In this document: positions 51,622 to 60,337 of the stretch, one piece after another | Layout: every line of letters starts with the position of its first letter | Numbering within the stretch: the stretch's first letter is position 1 | Source of the DNA: Stenotrophomonas sp. ZAC14D1_NAIMI4_1 | GTDB taxonomy: Bacteria; Pseudomonadota; Gammaproteobacteria; Xanthomonadales; Xanthomonadaceae | Direction of reading: 5' to 3' | Assembly (NCBI RefSeq): GCF_003086775.1 | Contig: NZ_CP026001.1 | Location: 1,452,407 to 1,516,406 of the forward strand | Length of the DNA stretch: 64,000 bases | Made by a program: the position numbers and the translations under genes | The notes under the pieces: model-generated | Databases searched by the model: none | Told to the model about the DNA's origin: nothing | The model's input: the letters and a program-made list of their open reading frames with translations, nothing else

Positions 51622-53454
51622 ATGTTTCGTTGGTTTGAATCCCTGATTCCGGTGTTCCCGCCCGTGGACGGCCGCATGCCGCCGCAGAAAGTGCTGCCGT
51701 TCTACCTGCACTACCTGCGCCCGGTGTGGCCGGTGCTGCTGGCCACCCTCATCGCCGGCCTGCTGCTGGCGCTGGTGGAAGTGGCGATGTTCGATTACCT
51801 GGGCCGCATCGTCGACATGGTCGCCGAGCAGCCCGGTGCCGGCTTCTTCCAGCGCCATGCCAACGAACTGGGCTGGATGCTGTTCATCACGGTCATCGCG
51901 CGGCCGATCCTGGTCGGCCTGCACAACCTGCTGGTCAACCAGGCCATCGTGCCCGGCCTGAGCAACCGCTCGCGCTGGCTGATGCACAACTACGTGGTGC
52001 GGCAGAGCCTGAGCTTCTTCCAGAACGACTTTGCCGGCAGCGTCGCCAACCGGGTGATGCAGACCGGTACCTCGCTGCGCGAATCGGCCGTGCAGATGGT
52101 CGATTCGCTCTGGTACATCGTGGTCTACACCGGTACCGCGCTCTACCTGTTCGCGCAGGCGGACTGGCGCCTGATGGTGCCGCTGATCCTGTGGCTGCTG
52201 GCCTACGCGGTGATCCTGGCCTACTTCGTGCCGCGCGCGAAGGAACGGGCCTGGATTGCGTCGGAGGCACGTTCCAAGGCGATGGGCCGCATCGTCGATG
52301 GTTACACCAACATCCCCACGCTGAAGCTGTTCGCCCACGGCGGGCGCGAGCAGACCTACGTGGCCGAGTCGATCCAGGAGCTGGCGGTCAAGCACCGCGC
52401 GCAGACCCGCATCACCACCGGCATGGACCTGACCATCGCCATCGTCAACGGCTTCCTGATTGCCGGTACCTGCGGCCTGGCGCTGTGGCTGTGGAACGGC
52501 GGGCACATCACGGTGGGCGCGATCACCCTGGCCACCGGCCTGGTCATCCGCATCCACAACATGTCCGGCTGGATCATGTGGACCATCAACGGCATCTTCG
52601 AGGACATCGGCACGGTGCAGGATGGCATCACCACCATCGCCCAGCCGCTGACCGTGCAGGACCGCGAAGACGCCGCGCCGCTGCAGGTGGCCCACGGTGG
52701 CGTGCATTTCCAGGACATCCACTTCCACTACGGCAAGAAGGGCGGGGTGATCGCCGGGCTGGACCTCGTGGTGAAGCCCGGCGAGAAGATCGGCCTGGTC
52801 GGTCCGTCCGGTGCCGGCAAGTCGACCCTGGTCAACATCCTGCTGCGCCTCTATGACCTGGAAAGCGGACGCATCCTGATCGACGGCCAGGACATCGCCC
52901 GCGTTACCCAGGAAAGCCTGCGCCAGCAGATCGGCGTGGTCACCCAGGACACCTCGCTGCTGCATCGCTCGATCCGCGACAACCTGCTGTACGGCCGCCC
53001 CGACGCGACCGATGAGCAGCTGCGCGCGGCCGTGGCCAAGGCACGTGCCGAAGCCTTCATCGACACGCTGGTGGACGGGCAGGGGCGCCGTGGCTATGAC
53101 GCGCATGTCGGCGAGCGCGGCGTGAAGCTGTCCGGTGGCCAGCGCCAGCGCATCGCCATTGCCCGCGTGCTGCTGAAGGACGCGCCGATCCTGGTGCTGG
53201 ACGAAGCTACCTCGGCGCTGGATTCGGAAGTGGAAGCGGCGATCCAGGACAGCCTGGACGAGCTGATGGGCGGCAAGACGGTCATCGCCATCGCGCACCG
53301 CCTGTCGACCATCGCGCGCATGGACCGCCTGGTGGTGATGGACCAGGGCCGCATCGCCGAAACCGGCACCCATGCCGAACTGATCGCCGCCGGTGGGCTG
53401 TACGCGCGCCTGTGGGCGCGGCAGACCGGTGGGTTCGTGGCTGCCGACCAATGA
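51622..53454 (+). CDS. ABC exporter, fused TM and ATPase domains
   Basis: A 610-residue half-transporter. The six-helix membrane domain runs from about residue 35 to 320 (LHYLRPVWPVLLATLIAGLLLALVEV to TVGAITLATGLVIRIHNMSGW). The ATPase (365-600) has Walker A GPSGAGKS (~393), Q-loop VTQDTSLLHRS, signature LSGGQRQRIAIARVLL (~504), Walker B ILVLDEATSALD and switch AHRLST. It is a likely homodimer exporting lipid-like or toxic compounds; the substrate is unknown. The start is ATG 51622 (MFRWFES), since the in-frame sequence before it is repeat DNA. A long hairpin follows. Confidence 0.93.
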   Translation: MFRWFESLIPVFPPVDGRMPPQKVLPFYLHYLRPVWPVLLATLIAGLLLALVEVAMFDYLGRIVDMVAEQPGAGFFQRHANELGWMLFITVIARPILVGLHNLLVNQAIVPGLSNRSRWLMHNYVVRQSLSFFQNDFAGSVANRVMQTGTSLRESAVQMVDSLWYIVVYTGTALYLFAQADWRLMVPLILWLLAYAVILAYFVPRAKERAWIASEARSKAMGRIVDGYTNIPTLKLFAHGGREQTYVAESIQELAVKHRAQTRITTGMDLTIAIVNGFLIAGTCGLALWLWNGGHITVGAITLATGLVIRIHNMSGWIMWTINGIFEDIGTVQDGITTIAQPLTVQDREDAAPLQVAHGGVHFQDIHFHYGKKGGVIAGLDLVVKPGEKIGLVGPSGAGKSTLVNILLRLYDLESGRILIDGQDIARVTQESLRQQIGVVTQDTSLLHRSIRDNLLYGRPDATDEQLRAAVAKARAEAFIDTLVDGQGRRGYDAHVGERGVKLSGGQRQRIAIARVLLKDAPILVLDEATSALDSEVEAAIQDSLDELMGGKTVIAIAHRLSTIARMDRLVVMDQGRIAETGTHAELIAAGGLYARLWARQTGGFVAADQ

Positions 53455-53461
53455 TGGGATC

Positions 53462-53500
53462 GGGGTCGGAGCCCTTTCCGTAGGAAAGGGCTCTGACCCC
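53462..53500. repeat. 18-bp-stem palindrome between the ABC exporter and the phosphatase
   Basis: GGGGTCGGAGCCCTTTCC pairs with GGAAAGGGCTCTGACCCC around a three-base loop. There is one G-T wobble and no T tract. It differs from the SMAG and composite families. It may act as a Rho-independent-like processing or stabilising element. Confidence 0.75.
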
Positions 53501-53521
53501 AGTGTGTTTCCGGAGACCTGC

Positions 53522-54742
53522 ATGATCCACCCGCTACATCCTGTGCTGCTCGCGCTTGCTCTGGTCAGTTCAACCGCGGCCGCCGCGCCAGCCCCCGTGC
53601 AAGGCGAAGCCCTCGAGCAGGTCGTCCTGCTCAGCCGCCACAACCTGCGCGCACCGCTGGTCTCTTCGGGCGCGCTGGCCGATGCCACGCCACACGCGTG
53701 GGCCACCTGGGACGTTGCCGCCGGCGAGCTGAGCACCAAGGGCGGTGTGCTGGAGGTCTACCTGGGCCGCTACCTTGGCCAATGGCTGCGCCAGCAGCAG
53801 GTACTGCCGGCAACGGGTTGCCCGCAGGAGGGCGATTTCCACGCGCTGGCCAACAGCCTGCAGCGCACCCAGGCCACCGCGCAGTTCTTCGTTGCCGGGG
53901 CGTTTCCTGGCTGCCACGTCACGGTGCAACAGCGCAGGCCGCTGGGCACGATGGACCCGCTGTTCGACCCGGTGATCCACCGCGACGACGCCGGCTTCCA
54001 GCGCCGCGCGCTGCGGGCCATGCAGAAGGCCGAATCGCAGGCACGGCTGGGCCCGGACCTGCAGGTCGTCGAGGGCGTGGTGGAACATGCATCCTCGCCG
54101 GCCTGTGCCGGGCGCAGCCCGTGCGCGCTGCAGGCCGGCGACAGCCGTTTCCGCGTCGAAGCGGGCAGGGAGCCGGGGGCCTCCGGTTCATTGGCGCTGG
54201 CCAACGGCATGGTCGATGCGCTGCTGATGCAGGATTACCAGAACGACAGCGGAACACCGGCAGGTTGGGGCCGCCTGCACGGCGACGCCCAGTGGCAGGC
54301 CCTGGCGCGGGTCCGCAACGGCTACCAGGACATCCTGTTCGGCACCCCGGAGGTGGCACGCGACGTGGCCGCTCCGCTGCTGTCGCACATTGATGGCCTG
54401 TTCGCCGATCCGCAGTCGCCGAAGGTGAGTCTGCTGGTCGGCCACGATTCCAACATCGGCGCCGTGCTGGCGGCATTGGGTGCCGCGGATTACACGCTGC
54501 CGGGCCAGCTTGAGAAGACGCCGATCGGCGGCCTGCTGCAGTTCGAGCGCTGGCGCGTGCACAGCGGCGAAGCGCGCTACCGGCTGGTGTATGTCTATCC
54601 CACCCGCACGCAGTTGCGTGATGCGCTGCCGTTGAGTGATGCACAGCCGCCCGGACGGGTGGAGCTGGCGCTGCCCGGATGTGGGCAGGACGGATGCAGT
54701 GACGTGCAGTTCAAGCGCCTGCTGCATCGCGCGGTGGATTGA
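53522..54742 (+). CDS. Histidine-type acid phosphatase, glucose-1-phosphatase (Agp)-like
   Basis: A 406-residue periplasmic enzyme of histidine phosphatase clade 2. The signal peptide is LLALALVSSTAAAAPA. The phosphate-binding motif is LSRHNLRAPL (His40; RHNxR is the Agp variant of RHGxRxP). The acid/base motif is LVGHDSNIGAVLAAL (HDSN, as in Agp). Cysteines such as ATGCPQEG and SPACAGRSPCAL suggest disulfides. It should release phosphate from sugar phosphates or phytate. I start at MIHPLHP (53522), since the upstream in-frame part lies in the previous gene and repeat. Confidence 0.9.
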   Translation: MIHPLHPVLLALALVSSTAAAAPAPVQGEALEQVVLLSRHNLRAPLVSSGALADATPHAWATWDVAAGELSTKGGVLEVYLGRYLGQWLRQQQVLPATGCPQEGDFHALANSLQRTQATAQFFVAGAFPGCHVTVQQRRPLGTMDPLFDPVIHRDDAGFQRRALRAMQKAESQARLGPDLQVVEGVVEHASSPACAGRSPCALQAGDSRFRVEAGREPGASGSLALANGMVDALLMQDYQNDSGTPAGWGRLHGDAQWQALARVRNGYQDILFGTPEVARDVAAPLLSHIDGLFADPQSPKVSLLVGHDSNIGAVLAALGAADYTLPGQLEKTPIGGLLQFERWRVHSGEARYRLVYVYPTRTQLRDALPLSDAQPPGRVELALPGCGQDGCSDVQFKRLLHRAVD

Positions 54743-54843
54743 ATGCCATCCACGCCATGCGTGGATGGGGGGCAGTAGATCCACGCCATGCGTGGATGAA
54801 CCTATCCGCAGTGCGGACCAACGGTCCGCACCCACCTTCCAAC
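54743..54843. repeat. Palindrome-rich gap with SMAG-type repeats
   Basis: ATCCACGCCATGCGTGGAT occurs twice (54749 and 54779, the second after GTAG), followed by GGACCAACGGTCCGCACCCA. No gene fits here; the two flanking genes converge on it. Confidence 0.75.
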
Positions 54844-56652
54844 TCACTCGATCGGCTGGTCCAGCATCAGCTGCCGTGCGAAGCGCACCGGCGGCGCGCC
54901 GTAGGACAGCATCTGGTCGTGGTAGGCCTTCAGGTTGAACTTGTCGCCCAGCTTGTCCTGCATCGCCTTGCGGGTGTCGAAGTGTTCCTGTGCACCGACG
55001 AAGTAGGTCGGCAGCTGCGCCGAGGTCAGCTGCGCGCGCACCCACTTGCCCGAGGCTTCGCTTTCCTGCTGGAACGCGTCGTGGGTCATCAGATGCATCG
55101 CCTTCTCGCGATCCCAGTTGTCCACGTGCACGCCCTGGTCGAGGATCGCGTTGGAGATCGTGCGCAGGTAGAACTTCAGCTGCACCAGGTGGAACAGCGG
55201 GTCGTTGTCGAGGTAACCCTGCTCCTGCATCATGCGCTCGGTGTAGACCGCCCAGCCTTCGGCGAACAGGCCCGAACGCAGCACCGCACGCAGGGTCGAC
55301 GGGAACTTGGCCGAGTGCCAGCCTTCCAGGTAATGACCCGGCGTGCCTTCGTGGATGCTCAGCAGGTGGATCATGCGCGAGTTGTACTCACGCAGGAACG
55401 AATCGACCTGCTTGTCGCTCCAGTCGTCCGGAATCGGCGAGACGGCGTAGAAGGTCTTCAGGTTCTTGTCCAGCGGGCCCGGCGAATCGCAGTAGGCCAC
55501 GGCCACGCCGCGCTGGAATTCGGGCATCAGGATGATGTCCACCGGCGCATCGGGCAGGGTCATCAGGTCGTGTTCGCGCACGAACGCGGTGGACTGCTCC
55601 AGCGCGGCCTTGGCATCGTCCACCACCTTGTCGCGCGCCGGCTTGTCGGCGTACGCCAGCTCCAGCGCGGCCTCGATGGCCTTCTGCTGCTGCTCGTCGG
55701 TCGGCTGCGCCGGCATCTCCGGTGCGCCCGGCTTGTCCTTCAGCACGGTCTGCGCGATGCCATACATGTCCTCGCGCACGCGCTTGAGTTCGGCGCGTGC
55801 ACGCTCGCCGATCTCCTGGCGCGACAGCGAGGAATTCAGCGCGAACTTCAGCTTTTGGTCGTACTTTTCCGCACCGATGCGGAAGTCACCCTTGGCGTTC
55901 GGCACCAGGGTCTTGTCCAGCCAGGCCTGCTGTTCGTCCACTGCCTTCTTCAGGCCGTCGATGGCCGCCTGCAGGCGTTGCTGGTCGGCCTGCGGCAGTT
56001 CGCCGATATGCGGGGTGATGAAGGTATCGACGATGCTGAGGATGCCCTTGTTCTGCTTGGCCACCGTCTCGGCGTGGATCTTCGGCACGCGTGCCGGGTC
56101 GAGGTTCTCGCGGGCCTGGGCGAAGATCGCCGGCAGCTTTTCCATGCGCGCGGTGGCCGACTTCAGGCGGTCGGACAGCGGTGCGAACTCACGGGCCATC
56201 AGGCCGTACAGGGCGCTGCCGGCCAGGCCGTTGTAGAGCTGCGGGTCCCACTTGCCGGACTGCAGCACCTCGCTGTTCCAGATTTCCGACTGCAGCTGGT
56301 TGCGCAGGATCGCCGCGTCGACCTGGTTCTCGCGGCCCAGCTTGGCCACGTCGATCTTGTCCAGCTCGGCGAGCAGGCCCTTGTACGCGTCCACGGTCTT
56401 CTGCTGGCCGGCCGCGCTCAGGTCGTCGATCTCGCTGTCATAGCGGTGGTCGCCGATCTGCGTGGCGCTGACCGGGGACAGCTGCATCCAGGTGTCCAGC
56501 GCACGCTTGGACAGGTCGGCGAAGGCGGCATCGACCGCGGCGTCGCCGGCCTGCTGGCTGGCGGCCGGGGTGGAACCGTTGGTCGGGGCGTCGGCCGGCT
56601 GGCAACCGGCCAGGGCAGCGACCAGGGCAAGGGCAAGGAGATGCGGGCGCAT
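54844..56652 (-). CDS. DUF885 family peptidase-like lipoprotein
   Basis: A 602-residue envelope protein. The signal ends in lipobox LAGC (Cys17). The DUF885 fold is mostly helical, and the conserved zinc-peptidase-like motif SIHEGTPGHYLEGW (HExxxxH-type, near residue 434) is followed by RSGLFAEGWAVYTERMMQEQGYL, carrying the Glu ligand. RMIHLLSIHEG is family-typical. Some relatives have been reported as dipeptidases, so it may degrade peptides in the periplasm. The neighbours are convergent and divergent, so it is monocistronic. Confidence 0.9.
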   Translation of the reverse strand: MRPHLLALALVAALAGCQPADAPTNGSTPAASQQAGDAAVDAAFADLSKRALDTWMQLSPVSATQIGDHRYDSEIDDLSAAGQQKTVDAYKGLLAELDKIDVAKLGRENQVDAAILRNQLQSEIWNSEVLQSGKWDPQLYNGLAGSALYGLMAREFAPLSDRLKSATARMEKLPAIFAQARENLDPARVPKIHAETVAKQNKGILSIVDTFITPHIGELPQADQQRLQAAIDGLKKAVDEQQAWLDKTLVPNAKGDFRIGAEKYDQKLKFALNSSLSRQEIGERARAELKRVREDMYGIAQTVLKDKPGAPEMPAQPTDEQQQKAIEAALELAYADKPARDKVVDDAKAALEQSTAFVREHDLMTLPDAPVDIILMPEFQRGVAVAYCDSPGPLDKNLKTFYAVSPIPDDWSDKQVDSFLREYNSRMIHLLSIHEGTPGHYLEGWHSAKFPSTLRAVLRSGLFAEGWAVYTERMMQEQGYLDNDPLFHLVQLKFYLRTISNAILDQGVHVDNWDREKAMHLMTHDAFQQESEASGKWVRAQLTSAQLPTYFVGAQEHFDTRKAMQDKLGDKFNLKAYHDQMLSYGAPPVRFARQLMLDQPIE

Positions 56653-56769
56653 CGGCGTTCCTGTACTGGGATCAATCCCCGAGCATAGGGCGCGCGGGGC
56701 GCTTTGTCCCCCTGCCATAGGATTACCATGGGCGCTGGCAGGAATCCCACGCCCCAGGAGGGCAACGAG

Positions 56770-57606
56770 ATGCAGGTTCAAGGAAGAAGCGTTTTCCCCG
56801 GGCGGGGCGCGATGATCGCGCTGTTGGCACTGGTGGTCCTGGGAGGCACCAGCTGCGCCAACAAGGAGCGCGTACCCGGTGGTGGCGCGCCCGCACCCAT
56901 GGCCGCGATCAAGCAGGGCGAGGGTCAGTTCCTGGCCTACACCCACGAGGTCCGCGTTGAACTGGACGGCGAACGCATCGGCCCGCGCCTGCAGGCCCTG
57001 GCGGAGTCCTGCCAGAAGGCCCAGTTTGGTGACTGCACGCTGCTGGAGATGAGCGAAGGCGATTACACGCCACGCCCCGACGTGCTGCGTCACGAGGCGC
57101 GCATCCGCGTCCGTCTCGCGCCCGACGGGGTGGGGCCGTTCATTGCACTGGCCGGCCGCGACGGGCACGTTGCCAACCGGTCCACCGATGCGGAAGACCT
57201 TGCCGAGCAGGTGGCCGACACCCGCCGCACGCAGGACCGCCTGCAGCGCGAATACGAAAAGCTGTCGGTGATGCAGCAGCGGGCCGACGTCAAGGTGGCC
57301 GACCTGCTGGCCATCTCGCAGCGCATGTCGGAAATCGAGGCCGGCCTGGAAGCCGCCAACCGCGAAGCCGCACAGCAGCGCCGCCGCATCGATACCCAGC
57401 TGGTGACCGTGCAGCTGGAACCGCCGTCAGGCGAAACCGGGCGCAGCGAGATCGGCGCCGCGGTACGCGACTTCGGCGGCGTGTTCACCAGCAGCGTGGC
57501 CTTCGTCATCCGCGCTGTTGCGGCACTGGTGCCCGTGGGCGTGGTGCTGTGGCTGCTGGGCTGGGTGGGGCTGGCACTGTGGCGCAGGCGGCGCCGCAAG
57601 GCGTAA
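56770..57606 (+). CDS. DUF4349 domain membrane protein
   Basis: A 278-residue envelope protein. An N-terminal hydrophobic segment (MIALLALVVLGGTSC) is a signal or lipoprotein-like anchor with a non-canonical GTSC box. The DUF4349 domain covers ~45-275: FLAYTHEVRVELDGERIGPRLQALAESC, RHEARIRVRL, NRSTDAEDLAEQVADTRRTQDRLQ and a coiled coil (~155-215). It closes with RAVAALVPVGVVLWLLGWVGLALW and a basic tail. Domain function is unknown. The start at 56770 follows AGGAGGG. Confidence 0.87.
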   Translation: MQVQGRSVFPGRGAMIALLALVVLGGTSCANKERVPGGGAPAPMAAIKQGEGQFLAYTHEVRVELDGERIGPRLQALAESCQKAQFGDCTLLEMSEGDYTPRPDVLRHEARIRVRLAPDGVGPFIALAGRDGHVANRSTDAEDLAEQVADTRRTQDRLQREYEKLSVMQQRADVKVADLLAISQRMSEIEAGLEAANREAAQQRRRIDTQLVTVQLEPPSGETGRSEIGAAVRDFGGVFTSSVAFVIRAVAALVPVGVVLWLLGWVGLALWRRRRRKA

Positions 57607-57623
57607 GCGCCGGCAACGGGTAA

Positions 57624-57642
57624 CGCCGGGCCAGGCCCGGCG
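57624..57642. repeat. SMAG-like hairpin
   Basis: CGCCGGGCCAGGCCCGGCG is a perfect hairpin preceded by GTAA in place of GTAG, located between convergent genes. Confidence 0.6.
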
Positions 57643-57647
57643 AGCCC

Positions 57648-57941
57648 TCAGCCCTCGTCGGTCTCGTACTCGACGAACACGTCCAGTTCCAGCGCCAGTT
57701 CCTGCACCGCATCGCGCACCTTCTGCGCGGTGCTTTCGTTGCCGACTTCCACTTCCAGTTCGTGGATGCCCGGGCCGATGTCATCGGACAGGCCGGCCGA
57801 GCTGGAATCATCGTCGTCCATGTGCGGCATCAGGTCGTCGGTTTCTTCGACATGTTCGATGCCTTCCAGGCCCAGCAGCAGGTCGCTGATGGCGCGGGCG
57901 TCGTCTTCGGTTCCGGTGATGCGCAGTCGCAGCATTGGCAT
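57648..57941 (-). CDS. Hypothetical acidic protein, 97 residues
   Basis: I do not recognise this 97-residue protein. It has two similar-looking segments, LRLRITGTEDDARAISDLLL and LEVEVGNESTAQKVRDAVQE, each beta-turn-helix in appearance and joined by a strongly acidic middle (ETDDLMPHMDDDDSS). This suggests a small ferredoxin-like alpha/beta fold. No signal or membrane segment is seen. The start is MPMLRLRI (57941) or MLRLRI (57935). Convergent with the DUF4349 gene. Confidence 0.75.
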   Translation of the reverse strand: MPMLRLRITGTEDDARAISDLLLGLEGIEHVEETDDLMPHMDDDDSSSAGLSDDIGPGIHELEVEVGNESTAQKVRDAVQELALELDVFVEYETDEG

Positions 57942-58009
57942 GGCGGGTACACAGAGTGGGGTTGCCTGCAGCCTAGCCAGCGAAGGGAAAAGACCGGGTG
58001 AGGGCGCAG

Positions 58010-58954
58010 TCAGCCGGCCGTGGGCGGGCGCCCCAGCAGGCTGTCGGGCAGGGCGGGGATGGGCGTGCGCTCGTCCTGCGCCTGGGCCAGCAGCCAGTCG
58101 ATGAACACGCGCGCGGCCGGGCTGGGCGGCTGCGCTTCGGCATGCACCACGTAGTAGGCGTAGCGCGCCTTCAGGGCCGGGCCGGGCAGGCGCACCACTT
58201 CATAGCGCTGCAGGTAGGGCTGGGCGACGTGGGTACGCGCCAGCACCGCGCCCATGCCGTACACCGCCGCGCGCATCGCATCGGTGCTGTCGGCGAAGGT
58301 GTGCATCGGCGGCAAGGGCGAGGGCGGCCGCACGCCGGCATGGCGGAACCAGTCGCGCCAGCCCTGCGGCGAGAGATCGGTCAACAGGGGCAGCTCGGCG
58401 ATGCGCGCGGGGTCCTGCAGGGCTTCCACGCCAGGCAGGGCCGGCGAGGCCACCGGGAACAGGCTGTCGTCCATCAGGTGCTGCGCATGCAGGCCCGGCC
58501 ACTGGCCCAGCCCGTAGCGGATGCCGACCTCCGGCCCGTTCTCGTCGTAGCGGTCCAGGCCGCTGCCGGTGTGCAGTTCGATGCGGATGTGCGGGTGCGC
58601 CTGGGTGAAGCGCGGCAGGCGTGGCAGCAGCCAGCAGTACGACAGCGAGCGCAGGGTGGTGATGCGCAGCGGCACGCTGTCCGCATCCGGCTGCAGGTGG
58701 TGGGCAACGGCGGCGACATCGGTGAATGCGGCACTGGCGGCGTCGGCCAGCTGCCGGCCCTCGGCGGTCAGGCGCACCCCGCGCGCATGGCGCAGGAACA
58801 GGCGAACCTCCAGCACCTCCTCCAGGCGGCGCACGTGGTGGCTGACCGCGCTGGCAGTCAGGTGCAGCTCCTGGGCGGCCTGTGCGAAGTTCTGGTGGCG
58901 CGCGGCCACCGCGAACACGGCCAGAGCGGGGAGCAGGGAAGGGCGTAGCTGCAT
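58010..58954 (-). CDS. LysR-family transcriptional regulator (GcvA-like)
   Basis: A 314-residue regulator. The N-terminal helix-turn-helix is LAVFAVAARHQNFAQAAQELHLTASAVSHHVRRLEEVLEVRLFLRH. The effector domain (~90-295) begins PLRITTLRSLSYCWLLPRLPRFTQAHP, resembling the GcvA subgroup. Its start (58954) lies 115 bases from the divergent EamA gene, the usual arrangement for a LysR regulator and its target. The effector is unknown. Confidence 0.93.
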   Translation of the reverse strand: MQLRPSLLPALAVFAVAARHQNFAQAAQELHLTASAVSHHVRRLEEVLEVRLFLRHARGVRLTAEGRQLADAASAAFTDVAAVAHHLQPDADSVPLRITTLRSLSYCWLLPRLPRFTQAHPHIRIELHTGSGLDRYDENGPEVGIRYGLGQWPGLHAQHLMDDSLFPVASPALPGVEALQDPARIAELPLLTDLSPQGWRDWFRHAGVRPPSPLPPMHTFADSTDAMRAAVYGMGAVLARTHVAQPYLQRYEVVRLPGPALKARYAYYVVHAEAQPPSPAARVFIDWLLAQAQDERTPIPALPDSLLGRPPTAG

Positions 58955-59069
58955 GTCGAGCCTCAAACCATATTTGTGGCTGGCAGCGATACTACGCGCT
59001 TGTGCAGCAGGCGTCTGCGGATGATCCTGTCGGCCCAGACACAGCGCAGGCGCAGGACGGAGGCAGGGC

Positions 59070-59942
59070 ATGAACGCGGTACCGCAGGTGGCTGAGCGCG
59101 ATTGGCGCACCCCGTTGGAGCTGACCCTGCTGGGTGCGATCTGGGGCTGCTCGTTCCTGTTCATGCGCGTGGCCGTGCCCTCGTTCGGCCCATTCGCGCT
59201 GGTGGAGGTGCGGCTGGTGCTGGGCGCGCTGGTACTGATGCCGTTCCTGTGGCGTGCCCGCGCGCAGTTCCCGCCGCGCCGCTGGCTGTGGCTGGCGCCG
59301 ATCGGCCTGATCAACTCGGCGCTGCCATTCGTGCTGTTCGCCTATTCGGCCGAGCAGGCGCCGGCGGCCATCGGCGCCATCTGCAACGCGATGACAGTCC
59401 TGTTTGCCGCGTTGATCGCCTTCCTGTTCTTCGGCGAGAAGATCGGCGTGCGCCGTGCCAGCGCGCTGCTGGTCGGGTTTGCCGGTGTGGTGGTGCTGGC
59501 CACGGCCAAAGTGTCCGGCCTGAGCATCGGCATGGCGGTGCTGGCCGGCGCGGCCGCCTCGCTGCTGTATGGCCTCGGCGTGAACCTGGTGAAGCGGCAC
59601 ATGACCGGCCTGCCATCGGCTGCAGCGGCGGCGGCAACGCTGGGCTGTGCCTCGCTGTGGATGCTGCCGATGGCGGTGACGCACTGGCCGCAGGCCGCGA
59701 TTCCGGGCAAGGCCTGGGGCGCAGCGATCGCGCTGGGTGTGGCGTGCACCGGCCTGGCCTTCCTGATGTTCTACCGCCTGATCGGCCGCATCGGTCCTTC
59801 GCGTGCGTCGACGGTGACCTACCTGATTCCGCTGTTCGGCGCCGCATTCGCGTGGCTGTTCCTCGACGAACCGGTGACCCTGCAGATGCTGATTGCCGGC
59901 GGCCTGATCCTCGGCAGCGTGGCCGTCAGCCAGAAGGGCTGA
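59070..59942 (+). CDS. EamA-family (DMT) transporter
   Basis: A 290-residue inner-membrane protein with ten predicted helices in two EamA repeats (LTLLGAIWGCSFLFMRVAVPSFGPFALVEVRLV; SIGMAVLAGAAASLLYGLGVNLVKRHM). The second repeat ends LIPLFGAAFAWLFLDEPVTLQMLIAGGLILGSVAVS, the DMT pattern. It could export an amino acid or other metabolite. The divergent LysR regulator is a likely controller. It is distinct from the EamA gene at 46987. Confidence 0.93.
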   Translation: MNAVPQVAERDWRTPLELTLLGAIWGCSFLFMRVAVPSFGPFALVEVRLVLGALVLMPFLWRARAQFPPRRWLWLAPIGLINSALPFVLFAYSAEQAPAAIGAICNAMTVLFAALIAFLFFGEKIGVRRASALLVGFAGVVVLATAKVSGLSIGMAVLAGAAASLLYGLGVNLVKRHMTGLPSAAAAAATLGCASLWMLPMAVTHWPQAAIPGKAWGAAIALGVACTGLAFLMFYRLIGRIGPSRASTVTYLIPLFGAAFAWLFLDEPVTLQMLIAGGLILGSVAVSQKG

Positions 59943-60337
59943 GCGCACCGACGCACGGGTCGTGCCGGGCGCTGCCCGGCCGCGTCTTCAATGCTTGCGC
60001 TCGCGGCTGTGGATTTTGATCTGGGTCCGCCTTGGAGCGAGCCGAGCACCGCAGGTCCGGCGAGGGCGAAGAGGCGCGGGTGTCTGAGCGCAGCGAGTTC
60101 CGCGCCGTCCCTCGACGGACCGAGGAGCGCAGGGAACCGGCGCGCAGCGCCGGCTCGCGGACGGCGGCGCGTTTCTTTTGGTTACTTTTCTTGATGGCGC
60201 ACATCCATGCGCGCCCCCCTTCGGGCCGGCTTCGCCGTTCCGCGCTGCTCCTGCAGCGCGGTGCGCGGGCAAAGAAAAGTGACGCCCATGAAAGATGAAG
60301 CGCCTTCAGCACGCGTCAACTGAGAAAATTCGATGTG
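59943..60337. repeat. Gene-free stretch with a conserved-looking repeat and palindrome
   Basis: This 395-base gap has no supported gene. It holds a CCGGGCGCTGCCCGG hairpin (~59965), a purine-rich stretch with GCGAGCCGAGCACCGCAGG and GCGGGTGTCTGAGCGCAGCG, then TTTCTTTTGGTTACTTTTCTT (60172-60192) and, about 75 bases on, GCAAAGAAAAGTGAC (60268), its near complement. The arms enclose CGCGCCCCCCTTCGGG. It looks like a dispersed intergenic repeat of another family. Confidence 0.6.

Noticed and set aside
49627..53739. 1370-residue minus frame across the serine hydrolase and ABC exporter
   Set aside because: Shadow of two genes with complete catalytic motifs.
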